Origin: Shewanella pneumatophori | GTDB lineage: Bacteria; Pseudomonadota; Gammaproteobacteria; Enterobacterales; Shewanellaceae | Assembly (NCBI RefSeq): GCF_023283895.1 | Contig: NZ_JAKILB010000007.1 | Location: 124,001 to 188,000 of the forward strand | Reading direction: 5' to 3' | Length of the DNA: 64,000 nt | Part shown: positions 43,669-52,999 of the stretch, one piece after another | Position numbering within the stretch: the first letter of the stretch is position 1 | Layout: each line of letters begins with the position of its first letter | Translations under genes and position numbers: made by a program | The notes under the pieces: generated by a model | Databases searched by the model: none | What the model was told of the DNA's origin: nothing | Seen by the model: only the letters and a program-made list of their open reading frames with translations

Positions 43669-46020
43669 ATGAAGCATTTAAAATGGTTTAACAGTAAAAC
43701 GGCAATCATCATTGCCGGGGTGTTACTTAGCGCCTATTTAATTTTAATCTTAACCGTAACCAACTTAGGCCAAAGCAGTTTAAGAGAATCACAAAACAGC
43801 GCACTTAATCTCAGGGTAACCAATTACACTGAAAACTTGAGCTTCTTTTTCGCTGCCAGTGAGAAAAATGTGGCTAATTTGAGCCAGCAGCGAGATGTAA
43901 ATACTTATTTTTCAAATTTAGCGGCGGGGATGTCGCTGCGATATGGGTTAAGTTCGAGCTTGTTTAGTCTAACAAAGACTATTGATCAGTTTAGCTTATC
44001 GAACAAAATGGATAATCAGCTGATTTATTCTCGGGTGCTGATTGTTGGGCTTGGAGAAAGCATTATTGTTGACTCCCAGCCTGAGCTTCCCTTTGATGTT
44101 AGTCAGTTGCCAATAAAGCAGATGGAAACTTTTGGGCAAAAAATACATTTGGCTAGAGGGGCTAATGGCGTTGAAGTGCAGTTATTACAAACTATTTATC
44201 ACCAAAATAAGCCGGTTGCAGTGTTGGTTGCTAGTTTAAATACAACAGTGATCATCAATATGTTATCGACTCAAGAACATATTGAGAGCGGTAGCTATTT
44301 GACATTGGAGTCCGCCGTTGGCGATATTTTGGTGTGGAACTCATTACCTGAAAGCCTACTAAGTATTGAGCAGGGCAGCGTTAACTTTTCTAAGGCGAGT
44401 CAAAAAACTATCTATTTTAAAACAGATGTTTTGGGCACCCCATTTACTTTAAAAAGCTGGTTTGAACCTGTAAGTGAAGAAGATATTTTTACTTCAACGT
44501 GGTTTATCGCGGCAATTTCGTTACTGGCTTTACCTGTATTCTTAGGCCTGATTTATTTACTACGAGTCAACAATAAGAACTTAATTTTACAAACCCAAGT
44601 TGCACTATCTTCTGAGCAGCAACAAAAGTTAGCTAAGCAAAATAGCTTATTGCATGAAGAGATCTCAAAGCGTAAGGCGTCAGAGAGTAAGTTGGCTTAT
44701 CAGGCGACCCATGATGAGTTAACCAACTTAGCAAATCGAACCCATGGTATGACGCAACTACAGGCGGCTATCCGAAATGCCCATGCCAAAAATACCCAAA
44801 TTCTATTATTGTTTATCGACTTGGATAACTTCAAACAAATCAACGATACCATTGGTCATCACGCTGGTGATGAGCTGTTACAACAAACGAGTGCTCGACT
44901 AATTAAATCTGTGCGTAGCACTGATATTGTCGCGCGTCTTGGTGGTGATGAGTTTTTGGTCATTGTGCCTGATATTCAACATCAAGATGCGGCAACGCTC
45001 GTCGCTAGCAGTGTTTTGTCGCTATTCGAGCAGCCATTCCATATCGAGCAACAAGAGTTTTTTGTTTCGACCAGTATCGGTATGTCTATGTACCCAAAGG
45101 ATGGCAATAACGCGGCGACATTGCTGAAAAGAGCTGATACTGCTTTATATCGAGTAAAGGATATGGGGCGCAATGGCTTTGGTTTTTACGATTCGAGCAT
45201 GAACTTAGATGTGGAGCGTAATTTAATGCTAAATATGCGCTTACATCAGGCTATTCAGCAGGGCGATATAGAGGTTTATTACCAACCTATTCTTGATTTA
45301 AAAAGTCGCAAGATTGTTGCTGCCGAGGCGCTAATGCGCTGGTTTGACCCTGAATTAGGTTTTGTATCGCCTGAAGATTTTATTCCGTTAGCAGAAAAGA
45401 ACGGCTTAATCCATAAACTAGGTGTAATGGTATTGCTCGAGGCCTGTACGCAAGCCGCCAGTTGGCAGAAGATTAGCCCTATTACCGTAGCGGTGAACTT
45501 CTCTAGTGTGCAGTTTCGGCATTGTGAGCAGCTACAGGAAACCATTGTCGATATATTGCTTAAAACAGGGCTGCCTGCGTCTCAACTAGATATGGAAGTG
45601 ACTGAAAGTTTATTGATAGATCAGGGCCATAGCTTGATGAAAATGCTGTCTTATCTAAAGCAGCTTGGGGTAGGACTATCTATTGATGACTTTGGTACTG
45701 GTTACTCGGCATTAAGCTATTTACAGAAGTTTCCATTTTCGAAATTAAAAATTGACCGCGCTTTTATCAATAAGATGGCTACGAGTTCATCAGATGAATC
45801 TTTGGTATCGGCGATATTAGCTATGGCGAAATCCTTAGGGCTAAAGGTGGTTGCAGAAGGCATTGAAACTGAGCAGCAAGCAAGTTTTTTACAAGAGCAC
45901 AATTGTGAATTTGGTCAAGGTTACTTGTTTAGTCGACCAATCCCAGCAGCTGAGTTCACTAAGTTGTTATTAGATGAGCAGCGTAAACAAGAGTCATTAG
46001 TGCTTAAACAGCCAGCTTAA
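43669..46020 (+). CDS. transmembrane GGDEF-EAL c-di-GMP protein
   Basis: A 783-residue inner-membrane signalling protein: TM1 (about 12-31), a periplasmic sensor of about 245 residues without a recognised fold, TM2 (about 277-300), a coiled coil (305-345), GGDEF (345-510) and EAL (525-775). The diguanylate cyclase site is intact as RLGGDEF near residue 424, and the EAL site is intact as AAEALMRW, with DDFGTGYSAL, KIDRAFI and VAEGIETEQQ. Either or both activities may work. The gene starts two bases after the stop of a periplasmic binding protein gene, so the two are probably co-translated and the binding protein may signal through the periplasmic domain. Confidence 0.92.
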   Translation: MKHLKWFNSKTAIIIAGVLLSAYLILILTVTNLGQSSLRESQNSALNLRVTNYTENLSFFFAASEKNVANLSQQRDVNTYFSNLAAGMSLRYGLSSSLFSLTKTIDQFSLSNKMDNQLIYSRVLIVGLGESIIVDSQPELPFDVSQLPIKQMETFGQKIHLARGANGVEVQLLQTIYHQNKPVAVLVASLNTTVIINMLSTQEHIESGSYLTLESAVGDILVWNSLPESLLSIEQGSVNFSKASQKTIYFKTDVLGTPFTLKSWFEPVSEEDIFTSTWFIAAISLLALPVFLGLIYLLRVNNKNLILQTQVALSSEQQQKLAKQNSLLHEEISKRKASESKLAYQATHDELTNLANRTHGMTQLQAAIRNAHAKNTQILLLFIDLDNFKQINDTIGHHAGDELLQQTSARLIKSVRSTDIVARLGGDEFLVIVPDIQHQDAATLVASSVLSLFEQPFHIEQQEFFVSTSIGMSMYPKDGNNAATLLKRADTALYRVKDMGRNGFGFYDSSMNLDVERNLMLNMRLHQAIQQGDIEVYYQPILDLKSRKIVAAEALMRWFDPELGFVSPEDFIPLAEKNGLIHKLGVMVLLEACTQAASWQKISPITVAVNFSSVQFRHCEQLQETIVDILLKTGLPASQLDMEVTESLLIDQGHSLMKMLSYLKQLGVGLSIDDFGTGYSALSYLQKFPFSKLKIDRAFINKMATSSSDESLVSAILAMAKSLGLKVVAEGIETEQQASFLQEHNCEFGQGYLFSRPIPAAEFTKLLLDEQRKQESLVLKQPA

Positions 46021-46053
46021 ATGGTGATGACAACTACTCTATGGTTAGATAAA

Positions 46054-46079
46054 TAGGCCTGCCTATATAGGGAGGCCTA
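46054..46079. terminator. palindrome between convergent genes
   Basis: TAGGCCT (46054-46060) and AGGCCTA (46073-46079) frame an inner palindrome CCTATATAGG, with a single mismatched pair between the two. The whole 26 bases can fold. There is no T-run next to it, so the terminator role is inferred from its position between two gene ends. Confidence 0.5.
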
Positions 46080-46091
46080 ACATGATGGATA

Positions 46092-47507
46092 TTATCTCAT
46101 TTCACGATAAAGTTGCTTCATGGCTTTAACTAAGCCTTTTACATCGTCATCATCGTGGAATAGGTGAGTTGAAATCCGTAACGAATAGGTTTTAACGCTA
46201 TCGTTAGGGTCAAGATAGAAAGATGTAGTACGCACAATGTAGCCATATTCTTCATCTAGACGATCGCGAAACTCAGTTAATAAGGCGCTATCAGTTAGAT
46301 CATCAAATGGGTTAAAGGTGGTTAAACCGCTGGATAACTTACGCACATTTGGGGCGAAGATCATTGCATCAGGGAATTTCCTCGCAAGCTCTTCTTTACA
46401 TAACGCACTTAAATCAAGAATGCGCTTTTCAATTGCATCTCGACCAATTTCGTCCCACATTTCACAGGCTTTAGCTAGTGCACGTTTAGCTGGGTAGTTG
46501 TCTTGGCCAACAGATTGCAGTTTAGTTTGTACTTCAACAGATGAAGATGAGGTGTTGATAAACCATAGTGGTGTTTCACGGTCACTCCAGAACTCAAATA
46601 AGCGACTAGCATTATCACGTACATATAAAAAGCCGGTTGCACCAGGGCCACACTGCCATTTATGGCCCGCACCAGAGTAGAAGTCACAATCGATATCATG
46701 AAAATCTAAGTTGAACATGCCTGGAGTATGCGCACCGTCAACTAAAGTGACGATGCCATTTGGAATCGCGACTCTCTTACAGATCTGTTGAGCCGGTAGT
46801 GTTGTACCTGTGGTGAATGTGACGTGAGAGAACACCATTAAACGTACACGGCTGCCATATAGGTTTACCGCATCGGCAAATACTTGTACAAAATCGTTAA
46901 CACTAACATCGTTACCTGGAGTGTATACAGGTAACGCTAATTCAATTACTTCGGCGCCATAACGCTCTGCTACATGCTTTAGCGGTGTAGTCACACCATG
47001 GTGTTCATGGTTGGTTGTTAGAATAATATCGCCATATTCAAACTGTAAGCCGTTAATGATGGTACATAAACCATCAGTCGTATTACGGCATAGCACAAGC
47101 TCATGTGGGTCGGCACCAAAACTTGGTGCAATTTGCTTGGCGTAATCTAGTGTTGGAATATTGCTGTTCCATGGGTTAATCGAAATTTGTTCATTGGCAT
47201 GGTTATAGTCTTTTAATACACGCTTAGGCATAGTGCCTGCAGTGCCAATGTTCATGTAGGTATTGCGTTTGTTTAAGATGAACTCCTTACGCACCTTGTT
47301 CCAAAAACGCTGGTCTGCATGGTTACCATGGAAGGTTGCATTAAAATCATCTGTAGAGGCATGCGCGCTAGCAGGCAAAAGACTTGCGCCTGCTGCTGTG
47401 ATTGCTAAGCCTGTAGTTGTTTTTAAAAATCGACGACGCTCGTTACTTTGTAATTGCTCGTTTTGTAATTGATCGCGGTCGAATAAGTTATTTTGTTGAT
47501 TAGTCAT
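46092..47507 (-). CDS. Tat-exported class V aminotransferase (isopenicillin-N-epimerase-like)
   Basis: A 471-residue fold-type I PLP enzyme of the class V aminotransferase/cysteine desulfurase superfamily. A Tat signal with ERRRFLKTTTG occupies residues 23-55, cleavage probably after SAHA. The catalytic part has CRNTTDGLCTIING, NHEHHG, DGAHTPG and the PLP lysine in SGAGHKWQCGPGATGFLYV near residue 285. This group includes isopenicillin N epimerase-like enzymes and others of unknown substrate. It is the second Tat-targeted PLP enzyme in this 8 kb. ATG at 47507. Confidence 0.88.
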   Translation of the reverse strand: MTNQQNNLFDRDQLQNEQLQSNERRRFLKTTTGLAITAAGASLLPASAHASTDDFNATFHGNHADQRFWNKVRKEFILNKRNTYMNIGTAGTMPKRVLKDYNHANEQISINPWNSNIPTLDYAKQIAPSFGADPHELVLCRNTTDGLCTIINGLQFEYGDIILTTNHEHHGVTTPLKHVAERYGAEVIELALPVYTPGNDVSVNDFVQVFADAVNLYGSRVRLMVFSHVTFTTGTTLPAQQICKRVAIPNGIVTLVDGAHTPGMFNLDFHDIDCDFYSGAGHKWQCGPGATGFLYVRDNASRLFEFWSDRETPLWFINTSSSSVEVQTKLQSVGQDNYPAKRALAKACEMWDEIGRDAIEKRILDLSALCKEELARKFPDAMIFAPNVRKLSSGLTTFNPFDDLTDSALLTEFRDRLDEEYGYIVRTTSFYLDPNDSVKTYSLRISTHLFHDDDDVKGLVKAMKQLYREMR

Positions 47508-48001
47508 GATTGATTCTCAAGGGAAAGTTACTTTTTTTGCTTTATCTTTATAAATCTCATTAAGCCTTATTATTCTATTGGTTAACCTGTTATTTAAACG
47601 TGATTTATACCGCATAAGCTTATGTCGCGTAGTGACATAAAAACTTTAAAATCAATGGGTAAGTCATTTAATTGGCGTTTATTGTTATCAGTACGTTTTA
47701 TTGTGTTTAGCGTGGCGTAATACCGGCTTTTAGTTGTGTATATCCGTTTATTCTTTAATGTTTACTTAGTTTCGTCGATATTTGCAGCAGCCAATAGCTT
47801 GTTAGGATTGAGCATTAGCTGTAGTTGATAACTCGCTGTAAATTAAAAGTTATTACTGCATATAGACTAAAATATTACCGATCTGGCTTGGGCCAAACAC
47901 ATCAATATGCGTCAGTTTTTCGATCTGTTTAAGTAATTTTTACAGTCAGCAAGGCGCAAAAATGCTACCTTCGCGGCAAATTTTGAGTAAGGGGACACCC
48001 G
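47508..48001. other. intergenic region between divergent genes
   Basis: Nearly 500 bases. It contains an inverted repeat TTATGTC / GACATAA (47620-47640) and, on the right, the ppiB ribosome site AAGGGG. No gene or known RNA is recognised. Confidence 0.4.
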
Positions 48002-48496
48002 ATGATTATATTTACCACTAATCTTGGCGATATTGAGATAACGCTGGATTTTGACAAAGCACCTGTAAGTGCTAAAAACTTTTTAAAATACTGCCAAGAT
48101 GGTTTTTTTGAAGGCACTATTTTTCACCGCGTAATTAAAGGATTTATGATCCAAGGTGGTGGTTTTACTGTGGATATGGATGAGAAACCGACTCGTGCAG
48201 CTATCGTTAACGAAGCTAATCGTGGCTTAAAGAATATTCGTGGCAGTATTGCAATGGCACGTACCGATGCGCCGCACTCGGCAACTGGACAGTTTTTTAT
48301 TAACTTAGCCGACAACAGTTTTTTAGATCATACAGCTACCACCAACGCAGGCTGGGGTTACGCGGTATTTGGCCAAGTGACTAACGGTATGGATGTTGTG
48401 ACCAAAATAGGTCGCGCTAAAACCACCTCTAAAGGCGATCATGACGATGTGCCAAGAGAGGCGATTATTATTGAGAAAGTGACCATTAATTTATAA
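48002..48496 (+). CDS. ppiB: peptidyl-prolyl cis-trans isomerase B (cyclophilin)
   Basis: A 164-residue cytoplasmic cyclophilin that catalyses proline isomerisation in protein folding. Signatures are [13 protein letters not shown] near residue 40, the conserved SIAMART segment, [12 protein letters not shown], and [12 protein letters not shown]. Length matches E. coli PpiB, and there is no signal peptide. ATG with AAGGGG nine bases upstream. Single gene, convergent with a DUF1275 gene. Confidence 0.95.
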   Translation: MIIFTTNLGDIEITLDFDKAPVSAKNFLKYCQDGFFEGTIFHRVIKGFMIQGGGFTVDMDEKPTRAAIVNEANRGLKNIRGSIAMARTDAPHSATGQFFINLADNSFLDHTATTNAGWGYAVFGQVTNGMDVVTKIGRAKTTSKGDHDDVPREAIIIEKVTINL

Positions 48497-48510
48497 TGCA
48501 GTAGCCAAAA

Positions 48511-48580
48511 TAGATAAGTGATTAAATCACTTATCTATTTATTAAATCAGTTATCTATATATCAAATCACTCATTTTAGG
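48511..48580. terminator. palindrome terminator plus 20-bp imperfect repeats
   Basis: TAGATAAGTGATT and AATCACTTATCTA pair perfectly over 13 bases (48511-48537), between two convergent genes. The right arm then recurs imperfectly (AAATCAGTTATCTATATATC, AAATCACTCATTTT), giving about three 20-base units in a row. Confidence 0.65.
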
Positions 48581-49248
48581 CTTTCTTTTTGGCGTGTGTG
48601 GATTTTATAGAAGCGATAGCTTATTGCGAGCGCGATACAAATAGCCGCTGGTGCTAATAGCGCGAAAAATGCCAACTTGGCAAAAAGAACTGCGCCTAAG
48701 GCGCCACCAGAGATAAAACCGGCAATGATAAGCATAAATAAAATGGCTTTGCGCTTATCAAACTTTTCCCCTTTTAGTGTGCCACCTAGCATTATGCCTA
48801 AGTCGGTAAAAATTCCTGTTACATGAGTTGTGCGAACAATTGCGCCACTATAAGTGGTTGCCAGCGCATTTTGTAAACCACAGGCCGCAGAAGCCATGTA
48901 ATGGCCGTAATAAGTACCGTCTTGCAGTAAGTATATTGCCAGTAGTAAAAAGCCTGCTTCAATTAACAATAAGGTGTCGTAATGGCGCCCAAGCTTAACG
49001 CTACTCCCCGACAAGAATGCCCCTGAAAGTGTCGCGCCAAACATAAAGCTAATTAAAATACCCAGCAGATGGAACAGTGCCGTTGGCGACGAGCTAAGTA
49101 ACTGAGTTCCCACAAGGGTGGCTGTTCCTGATAGGTGAGAAACAGATTGATGCTCAAATCCGAGTAGTCCAATCGCATTAACACTACCGGCAGTGAAAGC
49201 CAGAATGAAAGCGCCGTATTCTACCCATTTGGGAAGTTTAGAGATCAC
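48571..49248 (-). CDS. DUF1275 (YoaK-like) membrane protein
   Basis: A 225-residue inner-membrane protein with six or more helices. GFEHQSVSHLSGTATLVG near residue 30, the ACGLQNALATTYSGAIVRTTHVTGIFTDLG segment at about 122-151, and the length are typical of DUF1275/YoaK proteins. Function unknown. The start is GTG at 49248 with AAGG seven bases upstream. Single gene. Confidence 0.9.
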   Translation of the reverse strand: MISKLPKWVEYGAFILAFTAGSVNAIGLLGFEHQSVSHLSGTATLVGTQLLSSSPTALFHLLGILISFMFGATLSGAFLSGSSVKLGRHYDTLLLIEAGFLLLAIYLLQDGTYYGHYMASAACGLQNALATTYSGAIVRTTHVTGIFTDLGIMLGGTLKGEKFDKRKAILFMLIIAGFISGGALGAVLFAKLAFFALLAPAAICIALAISYRFYKIHTRQKESLK

Positions 49249-49728
49249 TGTATAGCCTTAGTTGTGCCCAATAGATGGTACGACTTAGCAGACGTAAAGT
49301 TGGGCATCTATTGAGCATTGAGTTATGGGTAATTTGGGAGCTTAAACCGCTTGCTGAATGCATTTGGTTTACGCTGTATATTTTGCCTTTGTTCAACATA
49401 CTAAACTGCCATGTCGATCGCAAAAGTACAGCGATGTTGTTTATCTGCATAGCCACAGGCAAGATTAGCCGCGACGAGCCATATCTGGTCGAATAGGATA
49501 ATCGTCTTGCTATTAACCCCTATGAGCAAACCATTTTTATACAGATTGCTATTACTGTAGTTGGCGATTATTTAGGCTTTGCGAATATTTTTCAGTGTGA
49601 TTTTTCTCCCAGTTTGCCCGTTGAGCATACTTAATAATGCTGGTTATTGGCGTACGCCAAAAACTTGCTAGCAGCTAATCGTTGCAAATGCTTGTTGATA
49701 CACCATTAAGTAACTAAGGGCTATTAAC
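49249..49728. other. intergenic region with one perfect palindrome
   Basis: The palindrome TTGGCGTACGCCAA (49647-49660) lies about 70 bases upstream of the DUF134 gene and could be an operator. The left part carries overlapping frames of 60-75 codons on both strands (for example 49275-49496 plus) without ribosome sites or family resemblance, which I do not call. Confidence 0.45.
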
Positions 49729-50019
49729 ATGTCTAGACCTAAAAAGTGTCGCCATTTATCCAGCTGTGTGCCGTGCAGCTTATTCAAACCTAATGGCATT
49801 CCATCTCATCAGTTAGAAAAGATCCAGTTAGATGCTGATGAATTTGAAGCGTTAAATTTAGGTGATGTAAAAAAAATGAGTCAGTTAGATGCGGCGGCAT
49901 TGATGGGGATTTCAAGACAAACTTTTGGTTACTTATTAGCGAGCGCCCGTAAAAAAGTGGCCACTGCCGTGACGCAAGGCCAGGCACTTTTACTACCTCA
50001 AAATATGAATAAGGAATGA
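49729..50019 (+). CDS. DUF134 family predicted DNA-binding protein
   Basis: A 96-residue protein of DUF134, which carries a sigma-70 region 4-like helix-turn-helix. Visible marks are MSRPKKCRHL, the Cys pair in SCVPCSLFKP, LDADEFEALNLGD, and the HTH SQLDAAALMGISRQTFGYLL. These proteins occur next to NifX/NafY-like proteins, as here: the next gene overlaps its stop. It probably regulates the pair or itself. ATG with AAGGG nine bases upstream, and a 14-base palindrome in the promoter region. Confidence 0.9.
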   Translation: MSRPKKCRHLSSCVPCSLFKPNGIPSHQLEKIQLDADEFEALNLGDVKKMSQLDAAALMGISRQTFGYLLASARKKVATAVTQGQALLLPQNMNKE

Positions 50020-50561
50020 TGATGATTATTGCTATCCCTATGAGCCGTGACCGTTTGGCGACTCACTTTACCAAGGCTCCTGAAATTGCGTTTTATGATG
50101 AGCATCAACAGTTAATCAATCGAGTCGCTAACCCTGCAGTGGCCGGTGGCTGCAGCGCTAAAAAAGCGATGCTAAATATGATTATTGAGCATAACGCCGA
50201 TATCGTAATCGTACAGTTTATTGGTGAGCGCATGCTTGGCAAGTTGCTCGATGCTGGTGTGAGTGTTAGTCAGGCTGATAACTCGTTAAGTATTGCTGAG
50301 TTAATGACAAATGCGAAAGATCTAAACTGTCGTTTAGTGGAAGCGAGCCAGGGCCGTAGATCGATTAACCATGAGAAAAAGGGCGGCTGTTGTGGTGGCT
50401 CTAGTGGCGGTTGTGGTTGTGGTTGTGGCGGAGCCAAAACGACGTCTAGCATTTTAGAGCCAAGATTACTGCATGTGCCGCAACATGTATCTGTCGGCAA
50501 AGATTCGAGTGGTAAAGCGATTTCTCCTGTTATGTATGCAGGCTTTAGAAGCGTCAAATAG
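50016..50561 (+). CDS. NifX/NifB-type dinitrogenase cofactor-binding domain protein with Cys/Gly-rich insert
   Basis: A 181-residue protein. Residues 1-110 form a NifX-like ribonuclease H-fold domain (IAIPMSRDRLATHFTKAPEIAFYDE, then the VAGGCSAKKAMLNMI helix). Residues about 120-145 are a Cys/Gly-rich stretch (KKGGCCGGSSGGCGCGCGG) able to bind metal, and a tail follows. NifX-like proteins bind FeMo-cofactor precursors, but members in organisms without nitrogenase have unknown roles. Overlaps the DUF134 gene by four bases. A role in iron-sulphur or molybdenum handling is inferred; a molbindin gene lies about 500 bases to the right, on the other strand. Confidence 0.85.
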   Translation: MMMIIAIPMSRDRLATHFTKAPEIAFYDEHQQLINRVANPAVAGGCSAKKAMLNMIIEHNADIVIVQFIGERMLGKLLDAGVSVSQADNSLSIAELMTNAKDLNCRLVEASQGRRSINHEKKGGCCGGSSGGCGCGCGGAKTTSSILEPRLLHVPQHVSVGKDSSGKAISPVMYAGFRSVK

Positions 50562-50684
50562 CGACTAAAAATCTTATTGGCATGCTGCCTTCAAGTTACT
50601 GACTTTACATTTTTCGCTAAATATTTCATGTTAGTGCTTAAGTGGGTGAATAATTAATGTTCAATTTCGTCAGTGGAGGACGTT

Positions 50685-51005
50685 ATGGCTGTGCTAGCGA
50701 TTGGTGCGGGATTTATTTTTCTTGGCTTGATCCTGATGGATTTGCCAGATCTTAACCGAGCGTTAAAACAACATGATATAGAGTGTTGGCGAACGTTAAC
50801 AAAGCAAGAGAGATTTATATTATCGTCAGAGCGCATGAATTTGTTTGCGTGGACATTAAGCCGTGGTTTTGAAAACGCTGAGCATATTGACGTTCAATAC
50901 GCTGGGTTATTGGCGTATAAGCGTGCCACTAAGGTGAAGTATATAATTTTATTTGGTATTTCATTAATTATTGTTGGTTCGGTTATGGCAATTGTTAGTC
51001 AATAG
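50685..51005 (+). CDS. small membrane protein, function unknown
   Basis: A 106-residue protein with hydrophobic helices at the N-terminus (about 3-18) and C-terminus (about 83-102), and a polar central part with WRTLTKQERFILSSERM. The ATG at 50685 has GGAGG five bases upstream and fits better than the in-frame GTG at 50673. No family recognised. Single gene, followed by a strong terminator shared with the convergent molbindin gene. Confidence 0.65.
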   Translation: MAVLAIGAGFIFLGLILMDLPDLNRALKQHDIECWRTLTKQERFILSSERMNLFAWTLSRGFENAEHIDVQYAGLLAYKRATKVKYIILFGISLIIVGSVMAIVSQ

Positions 51006-51038
51006 AGAATAACCAGCAGCTGATAGAAATTTTGATAC

Positions 51039-51080
51039 AAAAAAGCCGCAAGCACATAAGTGTTTGCGGCTTTTCTTTTT
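51039..51080. terminator. bidirectional terminator
   Basis: AAAAAGCCGCAAGCAC pairs with GTGTTTGCGGCTTTT (one G-T pair), followed by CTTTTT on the plus strand and preceded by As, which form a T-run on the minus strand. Confidence 0.9.
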
Positions 51081-51090
51081 AAGCAATCGC

Positions 51091-51300
51091 TTAGTCTACA
51101 GCAACCATTACGTTGCTTGCTTTGATGATTGCGTATGCAGAACCACCAACAACTAGACCTAGTTGCTCACAAGATTTTTTAGTTACTACTGAAGTGATTT
51201 CAACACCTGGAGCTAGTTCGATAACAACTTCGTTGTTTACTGAACCTTCGTCGATTGACTTGATAGTACCGTTTAGAGTATTGCGTGCGCTGATTTTCAT
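51091..51300 (-). CDS. molbindin (Mop/TOBE) molybdate-binding protein
   Basis: A 69-residue single Mop domain: MKISARNTLNGTIKSIDEG at the start and the SAYAIIKASNVMVAV motif at the end are diagnostic. Molbindins of this size form hexamers that store or buffer molybdate or tungstate in the cytoplasm. ATG with AAGGATATACTT upstream. Single gene; no molybdate transporter is adjacent. Confidence 0.93.
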   Translation of the reverse strand: MKISARNTLNGTIKSIDEGSVNNEVVIELAPGVEITSVVTKKSCEQLGLVVGGSAYAIIKASNVMVAVD

Positions 51301-51636
51301 AAGTATATCCTTAATGGTTAAGTCATTATTATAATTGGCTTATTTTTATATTGATATCATTAAAAGGACAATATGTCGCATTATCTTGGTTGTGATCACA
51401 TTTACTGGTTTCAAAGTGATGTTTTTGTGATTTTAATCATGTTTTGCTGACTGGTTGTTCATATGTTGCTAATTTAACAAGGGGTAATGATGCTGGGGTT
51501 TATAAATTTGTGACTGGAGATTGAGCTGGTGGATAGGATCTGGAGGGGAGAAAGGCACAACACTGGAATTTGAAAATATGCAGGCTTAGCTCTGTGTCGA
51601 AATAAGCCCGCTGCAACGATGATTATACTTGACTGA
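51301..51636. other. molbindin promoter region
   Basis: About 340 bases. It contains a TGATTTTAATCA dyad (51428-51439), which resembles the core of an FNR/EtrA box, and TGTGATCACA near 51390. Either could be a global-regulator site, but I rate both as weak. No gene seen. Confidence 0.35.
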
Positions 51637-52770
51637 TTATTGCTTAATTAGCATCACTAACACTTCAAAATGATCTGTGTGCGGGAACATATCAAATAAC
51701 TGTACTTTCTGAACTCGATAGCCTTGAATGTTGGCTAAGTCTTTCGCTAAAGAGTGCGGGTTACAGCTTGAATATAAAATGGCTTTAGGCGCAAATGCCG
51801 ACAGTGACTCACATAAGTCTTTGCCAATGCCGCGACGCGGTGGATTAACAATGACCACATCTGGTTTATCGGTTGCATTACAGCCTTGTGCAAAGCCTGT
51901 TGAATCCAGTGCGGTAAAGCTTACTTGAGTGAGTCCCATGGCTTCAGCCGAAAGTTTGGCACAGGCTATGGCTTCGCTAGAGATTTCAATCCCAGTAAGT
52001 GGAATACTGTTTGATGTGCAGTGCAGACCAAAGCCTCCGACACCACAGAAAAGATCCCACAAGGAGCTCGGCTTTAATTCGGCAACCCATTCTCTCGCGG
52101 TTTGATAAAGTTTAGCGGCGATCTCAGGATGCGTCTGAAAGAAGCTTTTTGGGCGTATAAACAGTGGTACGTCGTTGAATTGCTCTGCTAAGCGAGTTTC
52201 TTCGGTCAGAAATATCTCTTCTTCACCCTCTAAAATCGCCATATGGGTTGGCTGGAGGTTTACTGAAACAACTTTGATTTGTGGAAATTCAGTTAATAGC
52301 TTTGGCAGTTCGCGCTCAATCCTCTCAATGGACTTGTGAGATTTAAGCACAAAGCGTAAAAGGTATTCACCTTTAATTTGGCTGCGAGTCAGCAGGATAA
52401 ATTTAAGCTCGCCTTTCATTTTTTCTACATTATAAGGCGGTATACCGGCTTGGCGAACAAACACTTCGAGCCTGCGCAGCAGTTGTTGCATATCGTCGGG
52501 ATACAGATTGCAATCACATAAACTGACAGGTGTACCATTTGGGCTAACAATACCGAGAATAGGTTGATGAGCTGCACCAAGAACAACCATTTTGGCTTTA
52601 TTGCGAAAGCCACTGTCTGGGCCAAATACTGGTTTGTGCCATTGCTCAACATCAAACTCACTCAGGAGCTGATTTAATACTTGCGACTTAGCCTCAACTT
52701 GCTCAGGCATAGCCTGCTGAATATGGACACAAGAAAGACATTGCTGTTGATCAAAGTAGGCACATTTCAC
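51637..52770 (-). CDS. rlmC: 23S rRNA (uracil(747)-C5)-methyltransferase RlmC
   Basis: A 377-residue SAM-dependent tRNA/rRNA m5U methyltransferase of the RumB/RlmC type. The N-terminal iron-sulphur cysteines are visible (C3, and CLSC at about residues 11-14, with CDC near residue 85). The Rossmann SAM motif is [14 protein letters not shown] near residue 240, the active site is VNPPRRG, and the catalytic Cys is in YSSCNPHSL near residue 335. It methylates U747 of 23S rRNA. Single gene, ATG start. Confidence 0.95.
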   Translation of the reverse strand: MKCAYFDQQQCLSCVHIQQAMPEQVEAKSQVLNQLLSEFDVEQWHKPVFGPDSGFRNKAKMVVLGAAHQPILGIVSPNGTPVSLCDCNLYPDDMQQLLRRLEVFVRQAGIPPYNVEKMKGELKFILLTRSQIKGEYLLRFVLKSHKSIERIERELPKLLTEFPQIKVVSVNLQPTHMAILEGEEEIFLTEETRLAEQFNDVPLFIRPKSFFQTHPEIAAKLYQTAREWVAELKPSSLWDLFCGVGGFGLHCTSNSIPLTGIEISSEAIACAKLSAEAMGLTQVSFTALDSTGFAQGCNATDKPDVVIVNPPRRGIGKDLCESLSAFAPKAILYSSCNPHSLAKDLANIQGYRVQKVQLFDMFPHTDHFEVLVMLIKQ

Positions 52771-52949
52771 GGATTGGGTTCTCTAAAGCGTTAGCTGAAC
52801 AATATTGGACAACGATTTTAGCTACTGTATAAGTTGGATATGGACTCGATTAGCGGCTTAAGCTAAATATTAGGGCATATTTTAGTGGTTTTTTTCGAAA
52901 AAATCGCCCCTAGTGGAACTGAAGCTAGGGTTATTTTGTTGGAGAAACT

Positions 52950-52975
52950 AAAAGCGCAGCTATTGCTGCGCTTTT
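52950..52975 (-). terminator. Rho-independent terminator
   Basis: AAAAGCGCAGC / GCTGCGCTTTT, eleven perfect pairs around TATT, ending the minus-strand MFS gene whose stop is at 53000. Confidence 0.85.
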
Positions 52976-52999
52976 AAAGAATGATAAGTCGAGCTCGAT

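Noticed and set aside
49238..49496. Overlapping frames of 73-74 codons on both strands
   Set aside because: No ribosome sites, no domain patterns, and both strands open to a similar extent, as expected by chance.
51380..51440. FNR/EtrA-like (TGATTTTAATCA) and TGTGATCACA sites before the molbindin gene
   Set aside because: Close to consensus cores but with poor flanks or spacing; kept only as a note within the intergenic entry.
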